Part shown: positions 35,195-43,798 of the stretch, one piece after another | Position numbering within the stretch: position 1 is the stretch's first letter | How the letters are laid out: every line of letters begins with the position of its first letter | Assembly (NCBI RefSeq): GCF_000761215.1 | Contig: NZ_CP009438.1 | Span: 2,313,501 to 2,377,500, forward strand | Length of the DNA stretch: 64,000 nt | Source of the DNA: Streptomyces glaucescens | Lineage (GTDB): Bacteria; Actinomycetota; Actinomycetes; Streptomycetales; Streptomycetaceae | Reading direction: 5' to 3' | Translations under genes and position numbers: made by a program | Notes under the pieces: model-generated | What the model was told of the DNA's origin: nothing | The model's database searches: none | The model's input: only the letters and a program-made list of their open reading frames with translations

Positions 35195-36325
35195 TCAGGG
35201 GCCCCATACGGCTCGTGCCATCCGGGAGCCCGCCGCCGCGCGCGGTGCGCTGTCCGGGGGCCTGCGCCTCGGGTGGACGGTGTTGGCCAGCAGCACCAGG
35301 AAGGTGTCCGTCGCCGGGTCCAGCACCAGGGACGTCCCGGTGAAGCCGGTGTGCCCGGCCGCGCCGCGCCCCGCGAGGGCGCCCATGAACCAGGGCTGGT
35401 CCAGGGCGAACCCCAGGCCCGGCGGGGTCAGCAGCAGCTCCACGAAGTCGGGCCCCAGGATGCGGGCGGGCCCGTACGCGCCGCCCGCGAGCAGCGCCCG
35501 GCAGAACACGGCCAGGTCCGGGCCGGTGGAGAAGAGCCCGGCGTGCCCGGCGACCCCGCCCAGCGCCCAGGCGTTCTCGTCGTGCACGACGCCCCGCAGC
35601 ATGCCCCGGTCGGCCTTGGCCCACGGCCGCCGCTGGTCCTCGGTGGCCGCCGCGCCGGGGCAGGGCCCGAAGCCGGTGGCGGTCATGCCCAGCGGGCGGG
35701 TGATGCCGTCCCGGACCAGGACGTCCAGGGTACGTCCCGTGATCCGCTCCAGGACGTACTGGAGCAGCAGCATGTTCAGGTCGGAGTAGCGGTACACGCC
35801 CGGCTCCCCGGTGGGCGGCTCCGCGCGCAGCAGGGCGAGCCGCTCCGTGTCGTCGGCGCAGTCGTACAGCGGCAGGTCGGGGCGCAGCCCGGAGGTGTGG
35901 GTGAGCAGCTGCCGTACGGTGACGCCGTGCCGGGCCGCCGCGCGGAACTCCGGCAGGTACGCGCCGACCTGGGCGTCGATGCCGAGGGTGCCCCGCTCGA
36001 TCTGCTGCACCGCGGCGACCGCGGTGAACAGCTTGGTCAGCGAGGCCAGGTCGAAGGGGGTGTCGACGGTCATCGGCACCCGGGCGGTCACGGGCAGCTC
36101 CACGCCGGCGTCGCGCTGCGGGTCGTACGCCGCGTACCGCACGGCCCAGCCCGCCGCCTCCGCCACCGCGACCACCGGTCCGCGCCCGGCGACCACCACC
36201 GCGCCGGCCGCCCACGGGCGGTCCCCGGCGGTGAGGGCGCGCACCTCGTCGACGAGCCGGCCCGTCTCGACCGGGTCGAGCCCGGCCCGCTCCGGTGTTC
36301 CGCTGCGCAGTCTCGGCGTGCTCAG
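35195..36325 (-). CDS. serine hydrolase, beta-lactamase/esterase family (probable CTG start)
   Basis: A 376-aa class C beta-lactamase-fold hydrolase. The catalytic Ser and Lys are in DLASLTKLF (SxxK), the Tyr in YRYSDLNMLLL (YSD), and the third motif is HTGFTGTSLV. Family members are esterases, D-aminopeptidases or penicillin-binding relatives; no signal peptide is visible. Homology-like sequence begins STPRLRSGTPERAGLDP, but the codon before it is CTG, placed so that CTGA overlaps the stop of the upstream Bcr pump by 4 bp. The first regular start, GTG at 36244, would remove 27 residues. Confidence 0.82.
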   Translation of the reverse strand: MSTPRLRSGTPERAGLDPVETGRLVDEVRALTAGDRPWAAGAVVVAGRGPVVAVAEAAGWAVRYAAYDPQRDAGVELPVTARVPMTVDTPFDLASLTKLFTAVAAVQQIERGTLGIDAQVGAYLPEFRAAARHGVTVRQLLTHTSGLRPDLPLYDCADDTERLALLRAEPPTGEPGVYRYSDLNMLLLQYVLERITGRTLDVLVRDGITRPLGMTATGFGPCPGAAATEDQRRPWAKADRGMLRGVVHDENAWALGGVAGHAGLFSTGPDLAVFCRALLAGGAYGPARILGPDFVELLLTPPGLGFALDQPWFMGALAGRGAAGHTGFTGTSLVLDPATDTFLVLLANTVHPRRRPPDSAPRAAAGSRMARAVWGP

Positions 36326-37605
36326 CGCTGCTCCCCCTCGCTCCGCCAGGGACGGCACAGGGCCAGGAAGCAGACCGCCGCCGCCAGCGCCGCCGACAGC
36401 TGGACGACCGCCATGGGCACGGCGGTGTCCTCCCCGGCGATGCCGACGAGCGGGGAGGCGATCGCGCCGATGAGGAAGGAGGACGTGCCGAGCAGGGCGG
36501 ACGCGGAGCCGGCCGAGTGCCGGGTGCGCAGCAGGGCCAGGGACTGGGTGTTGGGCAGGGTGATGCCCATGGCGGACATCAGCACGAACAGCGCGGCGGC
36601 CACCGGGGCGAGGCCCACGTCGCCGAGGACGCCGAGCGACATCAGCAGCAGCGCGGTCGCGGCGAGCACGACGATCGTGAGGCCGACGGCGAGGACCCGG
36701 TCCAGGCGGACCCGCCCGATCAGCACCTTGCCGTTGATCTGCCCGGCGACGACCAGGCCGACCGAGTTGAGGCCGAACAGCAGGCTGAAGGTCTGCGGGG
36801 AGGCGCCGTGGATCTCCTGGATGACGAACGGGGAGGCGGAGATGTACGCGAACAGGGCGGCGAAGGCGAAGCCGCCCGCGAGCAGGTAGCCGGTGAACGG
36901 CAGGTCGCTCAGCAGGCCGCGCATCGAGCGCAGTGCCTCGCCGACCCCGCCCTCGTGCCGGTCGGCGGCCGGCAGGGTCTCGGGGAGCCTGGCCCACACC
37001 ACGCCGGCGAGCAGCACGCCGACGGCGGTGAGCACGACGAACACGCCCCGCCAGTCGGTGACGCGCAGGATCTGACCGCCGATCAGGGGGGCGACGATCG
37101 GGGCGACGCCGGAGATCAGCATGAGGGTGGAGAAGAAGCGGGCCATCTCCACGCCGTCGTAGAGGTCGCGCACGATCGCCCGGGCGATGACGATGCCCGC
37201 GGCGCCCGCGAGGCCCTGTACCAGCCGGAAGGCGATCAGGGTCTCGACAGTGGGCGCCAGCGCGCACAGGGCGGTGGCGACGATGTACGCGGCGAGTCCG
37301 GTGAGCAGCGGACGGCGGCGGCCCCAGCGGTCGCTCATCGGGCCGACCACGAGCTGCCCGAGCGCCATGCCGGCCAGGCAGGCGGTGAGGGTGAGCTGCA
37401 CGGTCGCGGCGGGCGCGGTGAGGTTGCGGGTGACCTCCGGCAGCGCGGGGAGGTACATGTCCATCGCCAGCGGGGGCGTGGCGGTCAGTCCGCCGAGGAC
37501 CAGGGTCACCAGCAGTCCGGCGCGGCGCCGCGCATCGAGGGGCGGCCGCGCCTTCGGTGCGGCCGCCTGCGACAGTTCCGGTATGGACGCCCCGCCTTCG
37601 GGCAT
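36322..37605 (-). CDS. Bcr/CflA-family multidrug efflux MFS transporter
   Basis: A 427-aa, twelve-segment DHA1 pump. TPPLAMDMYLPALPEVTRNL is the family's first-helix signature, and GPMSDRWGRRRPLLTG is motif A. Relatives export bicyclomycin, chloramphenicol or sulfonamides. It heads a two-gene unit with the serine hydrolase, joined by a 4-bp overlap. An exported compound modified or opened by the hydrolase is a possible but unproven link. Confidence 0.9.
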   Translation of the reverse strand: MPEGGASIPELSQAAAPKARPPLDARRRAGLLVTLVLGGLTATPPLAMDMYLPALPEVTRNLTAPAATVQLTLTACLAGMALGQLVVGPMSDRWGRRRPLLTGLAAYIVATALCALAPTVETLIAFRLVQGLAGAAGIVIARAIVRDLYDGVEMARFFSTLMLISGVAPIVAPLIGGQILRVTDWRGVFVVLTAVGVLLAGVVWARLPETLPAADRHEGGVGEALRSMRGLLSDLPFTGYLLAGGFAFAALFAYISASPFVIQEIHGASPQTFSLLFGLNSVGLVVAGQINGKVLIGRVRLDRVLAVGLTIVVLAATALLLMSLGVLGDVGLAPVAAALFVLMSAMGITLPNTQSLALLRTRHSAGSASALLGTSSFLIGAIASPLVGIAGEDTAVPMAVVQLSAALAAAVCFLALCRPWRSEGEQR

Positions 37606-37691
37606 TGGCCCCTCCCTTTTTCCGCAGTCCGGTCCCTATGCTCTCAGCTCGTACGGAGTGCCTGGTGTCACTGAGCGGAGCGTGGGCGGGA

Positions 37692-38738
37692 ATGACGGTG
37701 GACGGCGTGCGGTGGGGCATCCTGGCGACCGGGGGGATGGCGGCCGCGTTCACGGCGGATCTGGTGGATCTGCCGGACGCGGAGGTGGTGGCGGTGGCCT
37801 CGCGGAGCGAGGCGTCGGCGGAGGCTTTCGCGGAACGGTTCGGTATCGGCCGGGCGTACGGCGACTGGGCGGCGCTGGCGCGGGACGAGGACGTCGACGT
37901 GGTGTACGTGGCGACTCCGCACGCGGCGCACCGGGCGGCGGCGGGGCTGTGTCTCTCGGCGGGGCGCAACGTGCTGCTGGAGAAGCCGTTCACGCTGAAC
38001 GCGCGGGAGGCCGGGGAGCTGGTGGCGCTGGCGCGGGCGAACGGGCGCTTCCTGATGGAGGCCATGTGGATGTACTGCTCGCCGGTGATGCGGCGGCTGA
38101 AGGCGCTGGTGGAGGACGGGGCGGTGGGCGAGGTGCGCAGTGTGCAGGCGGACTTCGGGATCGCGGGTCCCTTCCCGCCGTCGCACCGGCTGCGCGATCC
38201 GCTGCAGGGCGGGGGTGCGCTGCTGGACCTCGGGGTGTATCCGGTGTCGTTCGCGCAGCTGCTGCTGGGTGAGCCGGCGGGGATCGCGGCGAGTGCGGTG
38301 CTCTCGAAGGAGGGCGTCGATCTGCAGACGGGGGCGGTGCTCTCGTACGAGAGCGGCGCTCTCGCCTCGGTGCACTGCTCCATCGTGGGCGGTACGCCGA
38401 CGGCGGCGTCCGTCACCGGTTCGCTCGGCCGGATCGACATCCCGCAGGGCTTCTTCCACCCGGAGCGGTTCGTGCTGCACCGCGCGGGGCGCGAGCCGGA
38501 GGAGTTCGTCCACGACCCGTCCCACGCCCCGCACAACAGCTTCGCGCACGAGGCGCGCGAGGTGATGCGGGCGCTGCGCGCCGGCGAGACCGAGTCCCCG
38601 CTGGTCCCGCTCGACGGCACGCTCGCCGTGATGCGGACGCTCGACGCGATCCGGGACCGCGTCGGCGTCCGCTACCCGGGCGAGGCCCCCGACGGCGACT
38701 CCGACGAGAGCCCTGCCGCCCAGCTCACGCCGGCGTGA
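37692..38738 (+). CDS. Gfo/Idh/MocA-family NAD(P)-dependent oxidoreductase
   Basis: A 348-aa dehydrogenase. It has the Rossmann start VRWGILATGGMAAAFTADLV, the conserved EKPFTLNAREA with the catalytic lysine, and the C-terminal alpha/beta domain with GGGALLDLGVYPVSFAQLLL. The closest functional analogues are trans-dihydrodiol dehydrogenases and glucose-fructose oxidoreductases. The ATG at 37692 begins the recognisable fold; one at 37638 is in frame. It is divergent from the Bcr pump and its 3' end overlaps phoD by 14 bp. Confidence 0.9.
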   Translation: MTVDGVRWGILATGGMAAAFTADLVDLPDAEVVAVASRSEASAEAFAERFGIGRAYGDWAALARDEDVDVVYVATPHAAHRAAAGLCLSAGRNVLLEKPFTLNAREAGELVALARANGRFLMEAMWMYCSPVMRRLKALVEDGAVGEVRSVQADFGIAGPFPPSHRLRDPLQGGGALLDLGVYPVSFAQLLLGEPAGIAASAVLSKEGVDLQTGAVLSYESGALASVHCSIVGGTPTAASVTGSLGRIDIPQGFFHPERFVLHRAGREPEEFVHDPSHAPHNSFAHEAREVMRALRAGETESPLVPLDGTLAVMRTLDAIRDRVGVRYPGEAPDGDSDESPAAQLTPA

Positions 38739-40365
38739 GCCCCGGCTCCCCCGCCCGGGTCACGAAGGACGCCGCCGTCGTGACCGGCGCCCCCGGCGTC
38801 GTCACGTACGGCACGGTCCTGAAGTCGGCCCGCGCCTGCTCCCGGCCGAGGGTGACCGCGACATAGCCGCGCCGCCCGTTGTAGAACCGCAGGTGCGGGT
38901 TGGCCCGCATGTAGGTGTCCCAGTTGGCGGGCCGGTCGGCGCCGTCGCGGCCGCTGGCGATCGAGGTGGCGACGATCTCGGTGCCGACGGTGCGGGAGGC
39001 CGGGTCGTCGAAGTCCTCCTTGATGTCGAAGCCGTAGCCGACGTGCACGTCGCCGGTGAGCACCATCAGGTTCTCGACCCCGGCCGCCCGCGCGCCGTCC
39101 AGCACCCGGCGGCGCGAGGCGCGGTAGCCGTCCCAGGCGTCCATCGACACCCGGGACGGCTCGGTGAGGTCGAACTTGCGCTGCGAGAAGACGACCTGCT
39201 GCGGGACGACGTTCCACAGCGCCCGGGACCGCTGCCAGCCGTCGAGCAGCCACCGCTCCTGGGTCTCGCCGGTCATGGTGCGCGCCGGGTCGTCGACCTC
39301 CGGGCCGGGGATCTGCGAGCCGTCGCCGTAGGCCTGGTTGGTGCGGTACTGGCGGGTGTCGAGGATGTCGAACTGGGCGAGGTCGCCCCAGTGCAGGCGG
39401 CGGTAGAGCCGCATGTCGGGGCCGTCGGGGCGCTGGGGGCGGCGCAGTGGCTGGTTCTCCCAGTAGGCGCGGTAGGCGGAGGCGCGGCGCAGCAGGAACT
39501 CCTCCGGCGGGACGGTGTTCTCGGGGGTGTCGCCGGCGTAGTTGTTCTCGGTCTCGTGGTCGTCCCAGGTGACGACGAAGGGGTGCGCGGCGTGCGCGGC
39601 GCGCAGGTCGGGGTCGGACTTGTAGAGGGCGTACCGCAGCCGGTAGTCCTCCAGGGTCAGCGTCTCGCGGTTGAAGTGGGCGGGCAGCACGCGGTCGGTG
39701 TAGCGGCGCTGGCCGCCGGCGGAGTTGACGGCGTACTCGTACAGGTAGTCGCCGAGGTGGAAGACGGTGTCGACGTCGTCCTGGGCGAGGTGGCCGTAGG
39801 CGGTGAAGTAGCCGTCGTGGTAGGCCTGGCAGGAGACGGCGGCCAGGCGGAGCGCGGTGGTCCGGTCCCCGGGGGCGGGCGCGGTGCGGGTGCGGCCGGT
39901 CTCGCTGGTCCACCGGCCGACGCGGAAGCGGTAGTAGTAGGGGCGGCCGGGGGCGAGGTGGGTGACCTCGACGTGCACGGTGTGGTGGAACTCGGGGTGC
40001 GCGGGGGCGGCGCCGCGTCTGACGATCCGGCGGAAGCGTTCGTCGTGGGCGAGTTCCCAGTGCACGGTGACGCGTTCGGCGGGGAGGCCGCCGTCGGGCT
40101 CGTAGGGGGCGGGGGCGAGGCGGGTCCAGAGCAGGACGGAGCCGGGCAGCGGGTCGCCGGAGGCGACGCCGAGGGTGAAGGGGTTGTCGGTGAGGCGGGC
40201 GGCGTCGAGTTCGGCGGCGCTCGCGGCGCCTGCGGCCGGCAGGCCGACGGCGAAGGCGAGGGCGGCGGCCGCCCCGGTGGCGGTGAGGAAGCCCCGCCGG
40301 CCCAGGTGGCGGGCGGCGGCGCGGAGTTCGGGGTCGTGCTGTGGCGGGCGGGCTGCGTGAGTCAT
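38725..40365 (-). CDS. phoD: secreted alkaline phosphatase D
   Basis: A 546-aa phosphatase/phosphodiesterase. The N-terminus has a twin-arginine signal (GRRGFLTATGAAAALAFAVG) and an AGAASAA cleavage region, so it is exported folded through Tat. The PhoD N-terminal fibronectin-like domain (NPFTLGVASGDPLPGSVLLW) precedes the catalytic domain with VFHLGDYLYEYA, VVTWDDHETENNYAGDTPEN and VLTGDVHVGYG. These hold the iron and calcium ligands. It releases phosphate from mono- and diesters outside the cell under phosphate starvation. A possible PHO box lies upstream. Confidence 0.94.
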   Translation of the reverse strand: MTHAARPPQHDPELRAAARHLGRRGFLTATGAAAALAFAVGLPAAGAASAAELDAARLTDNPFTLGVASGDPLPGSVLLWTRLAPAPYEPDGGLPAERVTVHWELAHDERFRRIVRRGAAPAHPEFHHTVHVEVTHLAPGRPYYYRFRVGRWTSETGRTRTAPAPGDRTTALRLAAVSCQAYHDGYFTAYGHLAQDDVDTVFHLGDYLYEYAVNSAGGQRRYTDRVLPAHFNRETLTLEDYRLRYALYKSDPDLRAAHAAHPFVVTWDDHETENNYAGDTPENTVPPEEFLLRRASAYRAYWENQPLRRPQRPDGPDMRLYRRLHWGDLAQFDILDTRQYRTNQAYGDGSQIPGPEVDDPARTMTGETQERWLLDGWQRSRALWNVVPQQVVFSQRKFDLTEPSRVSMDAWDGYRASRRRVLDGARAAGVENLMVLTGDVHVGYGFDIKEDFDDPASRTVGTEIVATSIASGRDGADRPANWDTYMRANPHLRFYNGRRGYVAVTLGREQARADFRTVPYVTTPGAPVTTAASFVTRAGEPGLTPA

Positions 40366-40431
40366 CCGGTCCTCCCCTGACGAATGGATGCCTCAGGCAT
40401 TGGAGTGGCCGGGGACGACCCGCGATAGGCG

Positions 40432-40464
40432 TGTACAGGACAATCACATGACGGACAGATGAGT
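40432..40464 (-). promoter_or_regulatory. candidate PHO box upstream of phoD
   Basis: On the minus strand three 11-nt units follow one another: ACTCATCTGTC, CGTCATGTGAT, TGTCCTGTACA. They share TCATC/TCATG/TCCTG at the same position. PhoP boxes in Streptomyces are 11-nt direct repeats with a GTTCA-like core; matches here are partial. The site is 67 bp before the phoD start. Confidence 0.4.
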
Positions 40465-40499
40465 TCCGGATGGCGGACCCTCCCGTACGCTGCGGGCCC

Positions 40500-41282
40500 A
40501 TGAACGAGAAGCGAACGGTAAGCGGGGCCGAGGGCCGGCCGGGGACCGCCGTGGTCACCGGCGCCGGCTCCGGCATCGGACGCGCGGTCGCCGTGGAGCT
40601 GCTGCGCGCGGGCTGGTCGGTGGTGCTCGCGGGCCGGCGCGCCGAGCCCCTCACGGAGACGGCCGCGCTGGTGCCGGAGGGCGCCTCGCTCGCCGTACCG
40701 GCGGACGTGTCACGCCCCGGGGACGTGACGGCGCTGTTCTCGGCCGCCGTCGAGCGGTTCGGGCGGGTGGACCTGCTGTTCAACAACGCGGGCACGTTCG
40801 GGCCGGGCGGCGTGCCGGTCGAGGAGCTGCCCTACGACGCCTGGCGGCACGTGGTGGACACCAACCTCAACGGGGCGTTCCTGTGCGCGCAGGCGGCGTA
40901 CCGGCAGATGAAGGAGCAGGACCCGCAGGGCGGCCGGATCATCAACAACGGCTCCATCTCGGCGCACACCCCCCGTCCGCACTCGGTCGCCTACACCGCC
41001 ACCAAGCACGCCCTGACCGGGCTGACCAAGTCGCTGTCCCTGGACGGGCGGCCGTACCGCATCGCGGTCGGCCAGATCGACATCGGCAACGCGGCGACCG
41101 ACATGACGGCCCGGATGCAGACGGGGGCGCTCCAGGCGAACGGCGAGATCGCGCCGGAACCGGTCATGGACGTGGCCGATGTCGCCCGCACCGTACGGCA
41201 CATGGCGGAGCTGCCCCTGGAGGCGAACGTGCAGTTCGCGACGGTGCTGGCGACGGCGATGCCGTACGTGGGCCGCGGCTGA
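40500..41282 (+). CDS. short-chain dehydrogenase/reductase
   Basis: A 260-aa classical SDR. It has the cofactor loop [30 protein letters not shown], the catalytic serine in [13 protein letters not shown] and YTATK (Tyr and Lys). The arginine pair after beta-2 (LAGRRAEPL) suggests NADP(H). Substrate unknown. A TACGCT hexamer sits about 8 nt before the ATG with no ribosome site, so it is probably leaderless. It is divergent from phoD. Confidence 0.9.
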   Translation: MNEKRTVSGAEGRPGTAVVTGAGSGIGRAVAVELLRAGWSVVLAGRRAEPLTETAALVPEGASLAVPADVSRPGDVTALFSAAVERFGRVDLLFNNAGTFGPGGVPVEELPYDAWRHVVDTNLNGAFLCAQAAYRQMKEQDPQGGRIINNGSISAHTPRPHSVAYTATKHALTGLTKSLSLDGRPYRIAVGQIDIGNAATDMTARMQTGALQANGEIAPEPVMDVADVARTVRHMAELPLEANVQFATVLATAMPYVGRG

Positions 41283-41712
41283 GCCGTGGCGGGATCCGTT
41301 CGCTCCAGCGGAACTCGGCCATCCGTCCCATTGCCCACGCCGGTGGCCCTGTGCTCAACTCTCCTCCACAGGAACTTCACACTTGGAGTGCAGAGCTCCT
41401 GAGGGCCATCACCAGGGGGAGGCGGCAGCCGTTCCACGGCATCGGGCTGGGGGTGGACCCCGCGAGGGATCGCGGGGTGCGCACCGGGCCGGGGAACGGC
41501 TGCCGTGCCATGCGGCCAGGGGCGCGCGGCCGCGCCCGCCCGGTCCCGTTCCCGGACGCCCGCCCCGCGCGAGCGGCGGCCGTGCGGGCGCCGCCACCCG
41601 AACGGCCGCGCCGGAGGGGACCCGCGGGGTGCGGGGATGCGACCGTGGGACCGGGGAAACCGGGGCGGGGTCGCACCACACGCTTGTCCACTCGTCTGCT
41701 CCGGGAGTCAAC
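41283..41712 (+). other. 430-bp structured leader/spacer before doxX, candidate RNA element
   Basis: No coding signal is seen. The centre holds a nested structure. Perfect 13-bp arms (41423-41435 and 41493-41505; CGGCAGCCGTTCC and complement) enclose a perfect 9-bp hairpin with a GGGA loop (41457-41478; ACCCCGCGA and complement). An extra CCTGTG...CACAGG pair lies at about 41348-41372. The arrangement suggests a folded 5' leader or small RNA. It matches no class I can name. Confidence 0.45.
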
Positions 41713-42291
41713 GTGACGTTCTACGACCGACGTGATCTGGGCCTGCTGCTCCTCCGGCTGGGCGCCGGCGGGGTGCTCGTCGCGCACGGCACGCAGAAAC
41801 TGTTCGGCTGGTTCGGCGGCCACGGCATCGAGGGCACCGGACAGTTCATGGAGTCCGTCGGCTACCGGCCCGGCAAGGCCAGCGCCACCGCCGCGGGACT
41901 CGCCGAGACCGGCGGCGGCGCCCTGCTCGCGCTGGGCCTGGCCACCCCGGCGGCGGGCGCGGCGGCGGCCGGGGCGATGGCGGGCGCGGCGGCCGTGCAC
42001 GCCCCCAACGGCTTCTTCAACCAGGAGGGCGGCTACGAGTACGCCGCCACCCTCGGCCTCGCCGCGATCGGCCTCGCCGTGACCGGCCCGGGCCGCCTCT
42101 CCCTCGACCACGCCCTCGGCCATGTGCTGGACCGCGGCTGGATGGTCCCGGCCGCCCTCGGCACGGCCGCCGCCGCCACCGCGGTGGTGGTCGGCACCCG
42201 GGTGAAGCGGCTGCAGCAGGAGTCGGGGAACGGCGAGGACGAGGGCGGGAGCGAGGCCGACGCCCTGTTCGACGAGACGACACCGAGCTAG
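41713..42291 (+). CDS. DoxX-family membrane protein
   Basis: A 192-aa protein with four membrane segments. Family landmarks are RRDLGLLLLRLGAGGVLVAH, GTQKLFGWFGGHGIEGTGQF, the LAETGGGALLALGLATP helix and HAPNGFFNQEGGYEYAATLG. The C-terminal tail of about 30 residues is acidic. DoxX proteins include a thiosulphate:quinone oxidoreductase subunit and redox-stress partners; this subfamily has no settled role. The GTG at 41713 follows GGGAG. The stop codon TAG is the left boundary of a mobile element. Confidence 0.87.
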   Translation: MTFYDRRDLGLLLLRLGAGGVLVAHGTQKLFGWFGGHGIEGTGQFMESVGYRPGKASATAAGLAETGGGALLALGLATPAAGAAAAGAMAGAAAVHAPNGFFNQEGGYEYAATLGLAAIGLAVTGPGRLSLDHALGHVLDRGWMVPAALGTAAAATAVVVGTRVKRLQQESGNGEDEGGSEADALFDETTPS

Positions 42292-42472
42292 AGCCTGTCG
42301 TTTGGATCACCCCGGCGTCGCGGGGCCTGGCACGCGCATCTGCGGCGTTGTCGTCGGTCGCCGACGCTCCGCGTCGGCTCCCTCCTCCGCCTTGCAGCTG
42401 CACGCACCAGACCCCGCTCGGGTCGGTCGAGAGGCTCCGGACCTCAAGCCGGGCTGATCCAAACGAAAGCCC
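42292..42472. mobile_element. palindromic miniature element (MITE) with CTAG duplication
   Basis: The ends are imperfect inverted repeats sharing TCGTTTGGATCA (left AGCCTGTCGTTTGGATCA; right, complemented, GGGCTTTCGTTTGGATCA). CTAG stands immediately outside each end (42288-42291 and 42473-42476), as expected of a target duplication. At 181 bp it has no room for a transposase. I recall similar ends on small repeats and IS5-like elements in Streptomyces, so an in-trans transposase is likely. It sits exactly at the doxX stop. Confidence 0.7.
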
Positions 42473-42474
42473 CT

Positions 42475-42521
42475 AGGGCCCGTCGTCGGATGAGGCCGGC
42501 GTCGCGGGGTCCGGCACGGCG
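42475..42521 (+). mobile_element. degenerate left end of the same miniature element
   Basis: AGGGCCCGTCGTCGGATGAG followed by CCGGCGTCGCGGGGTCCGGC parallels the left end of the neighbouring element (AGCCTGTCGTTTGGATCACC, then CCGGCGTCGCGGGGCCTGGC). Only this first ~47 bp can be matched, in the same orientation. Confidence 0.55.
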
Positions 42522-42583
42522 TCCCGGGCGGCCGGTGCGGTGGCGCGGATCGACGGCGCACCGGGCGGCGGGAACGGCGGGGT

Positions 42584-43798
42584 TCAGCCGCCGCACACGG
42601 GGAGTTCCGGTCCGGTGCTCGCGGCGTCCGCCTCCGTCAGCTCCTGCAGTTCCGTCAGCAGCTCGTCGAGGCGCCGCGGTTCGACGAGGTAGCGCAGCAC
42701 CGCCTGGTGGAAGGCGTCCCGGGTGGCGCGCGGCATCACGTCGGAGGCGTCCCAGCAGCGGGTCCCGCCCGTTCCGCCGCGCAGGATGCCGCCGACCTCG
42801 TCCGCCGTGCCGTCCCGGCCGCCGTCCGGTGCCGCCGCCTTGTTCGCCGTGTGCTGGGGCAGTGCCGTGCCGGGGTCGGCCAGGTAGCGGATCAGCTGCT
42901 CGGCCTCCGGCGTCGGGTTGAGCAGGGCCGCCAGGTCCCCGGAGACCTCCCAGGCACCCGCCCGCGGTCCGGCGCCGGGGACGACCTCGGAGAAGTGCAC
43001 GTAGTCGCCGCCCGCCCGCTGCCAGTGGCCGGCCCGGAAGGAGCCCTGGTGCTCCAGGCGCCCCGGGGCGCAGTCCGCGCCGAAGCCGGCCGTCAGCGCC
43101 TCGGCCCGGCCGCCGCCCGCGCCGACCATCTCCCCCCAGGTCGCCCACGCCTTGCGCACGGCGGGGTCGGTCCACGGCAGCCTGCCGTTGGCCCAGTCCG
43201 CGTAGACCCGCGGCCCGGCCTGCTGGAGGAGGACGTCCTCCACCCAGTCGGTGCCGGGCCAGCCGGAGGTGGCGCCGGACTCCATGCCCAGGCACCACCG
43301 CTGCGGCCCCGCCGACCGGGCGGTGGGCCGGTCGCCCGCGTACCAGACCATGCTCTTCAGGCCGGTCTTCACCGGCAGCCAGTAGGTGTGGCCGCCGCCG
43401 CCCGGGACGGTCACCTCGGGCGCCCAGATGCCGTCGTAGTGCCGGCGGTCGAACAGCCCGTCCAGGGGGTGGAGCCGTCCGTCGACGGCGTACGACAGCA
43501 GCTCGCCGGGCCCCGGGAGCACCGCCACGTCCGGCGGGCTGCCGGCCGCGATGTCGGCGGCGAGGACCTGGCTGAGGGCGGAGCTTCCCTGGTAGACGAC
43601 GTCGATGCGGTACTCGTCCTCGAACGGCCCGATGACGTTGTCCTCGAACTGCTCGCGCTCGGTGCCGCTCCAGTTGGCGAGCAGGGTCACCGAGCCCTTC
43701 CACGCCTGGGCCCAGCGCACCCCCACGTACACCGTGGTGCCGAGCAGGGCCAGGCAGACCGCGAGGACGAGGAGCGTACGAGGTCGTGGTCGTGTCAT
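42584..43798 (-). CDS. membrane-anchored extracellular solute-binding protein, last gene of the PknG-type operon
   Basis: A 404-aa protein with an N-terminal anchor (RTLLVLAVCLALLGTTVYVG; no proper lipobox because valine precedes the cysteine). A family 1/8-type periplasmic binding domain follows: TLLANWSGTEREQFEDNVIG, IAAGSPPDVAVLPGPGELLS and PVKTGLKSMVWYAG, with ligand probably a sugar, polyol or small organic. No ABC permease is nearby, so it is likely a receptor rather than part of an importer. Its ATG overlaps the stop of the four-TM gene (ATGA). It occupies the place of GlnH in mycobacterial and corynebacterial pknG operons, but GlnH belongs to a different binding-protein family. Confidence 0.87.
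   Translation of the reverse strand: MTRPRPRTLLVLAVCLALLGTTVYVGVRWAQAWKGSVTLLANWSGTEREQFEDNVIGPFEDEYRIDVVYQGSSALSQVLAADIAAGSPPDVAVLPGPGELLSYAVDGRLHPLDGLFDRRHYDGIWAPEVTVPGGGGHTYWLPVKTGLKSMVWYAGDRPTARSAGPQRWCLGMESGATSGWPGTDWVEDVLLQQAGPRVYADWANGRLPWTDPAVRKAWATWGEMVGAGGGRAEALTAGFGADCAPGRLEHQGSFRAGHWQRAGGDYVHFSEVVPGAGPRAGAWEVSGDLAALLNPTPEAEQLIRYLADPGTALPQHTANKAAAPDGGRDGTADEVGGILRGGTGGTRCWDASDVMPRATRDAFHQAVLRYLVEPRRLDELLTELQELTEADAASTGPELPVCGG

Noticed and set aside
41283..41712. 6C RNA or tmRNA in the doxX leader
   Set aside because: It lacks the paired C-rich loops of 6C RNA and the conserved ends of tmRNA.
42584..43798. ABC importer binding subunit
   Set aside because: The fold fits, but there is no permease or ATPase gene in the operon; the neighbours are signalling proteins, so a receptor role is more likely.
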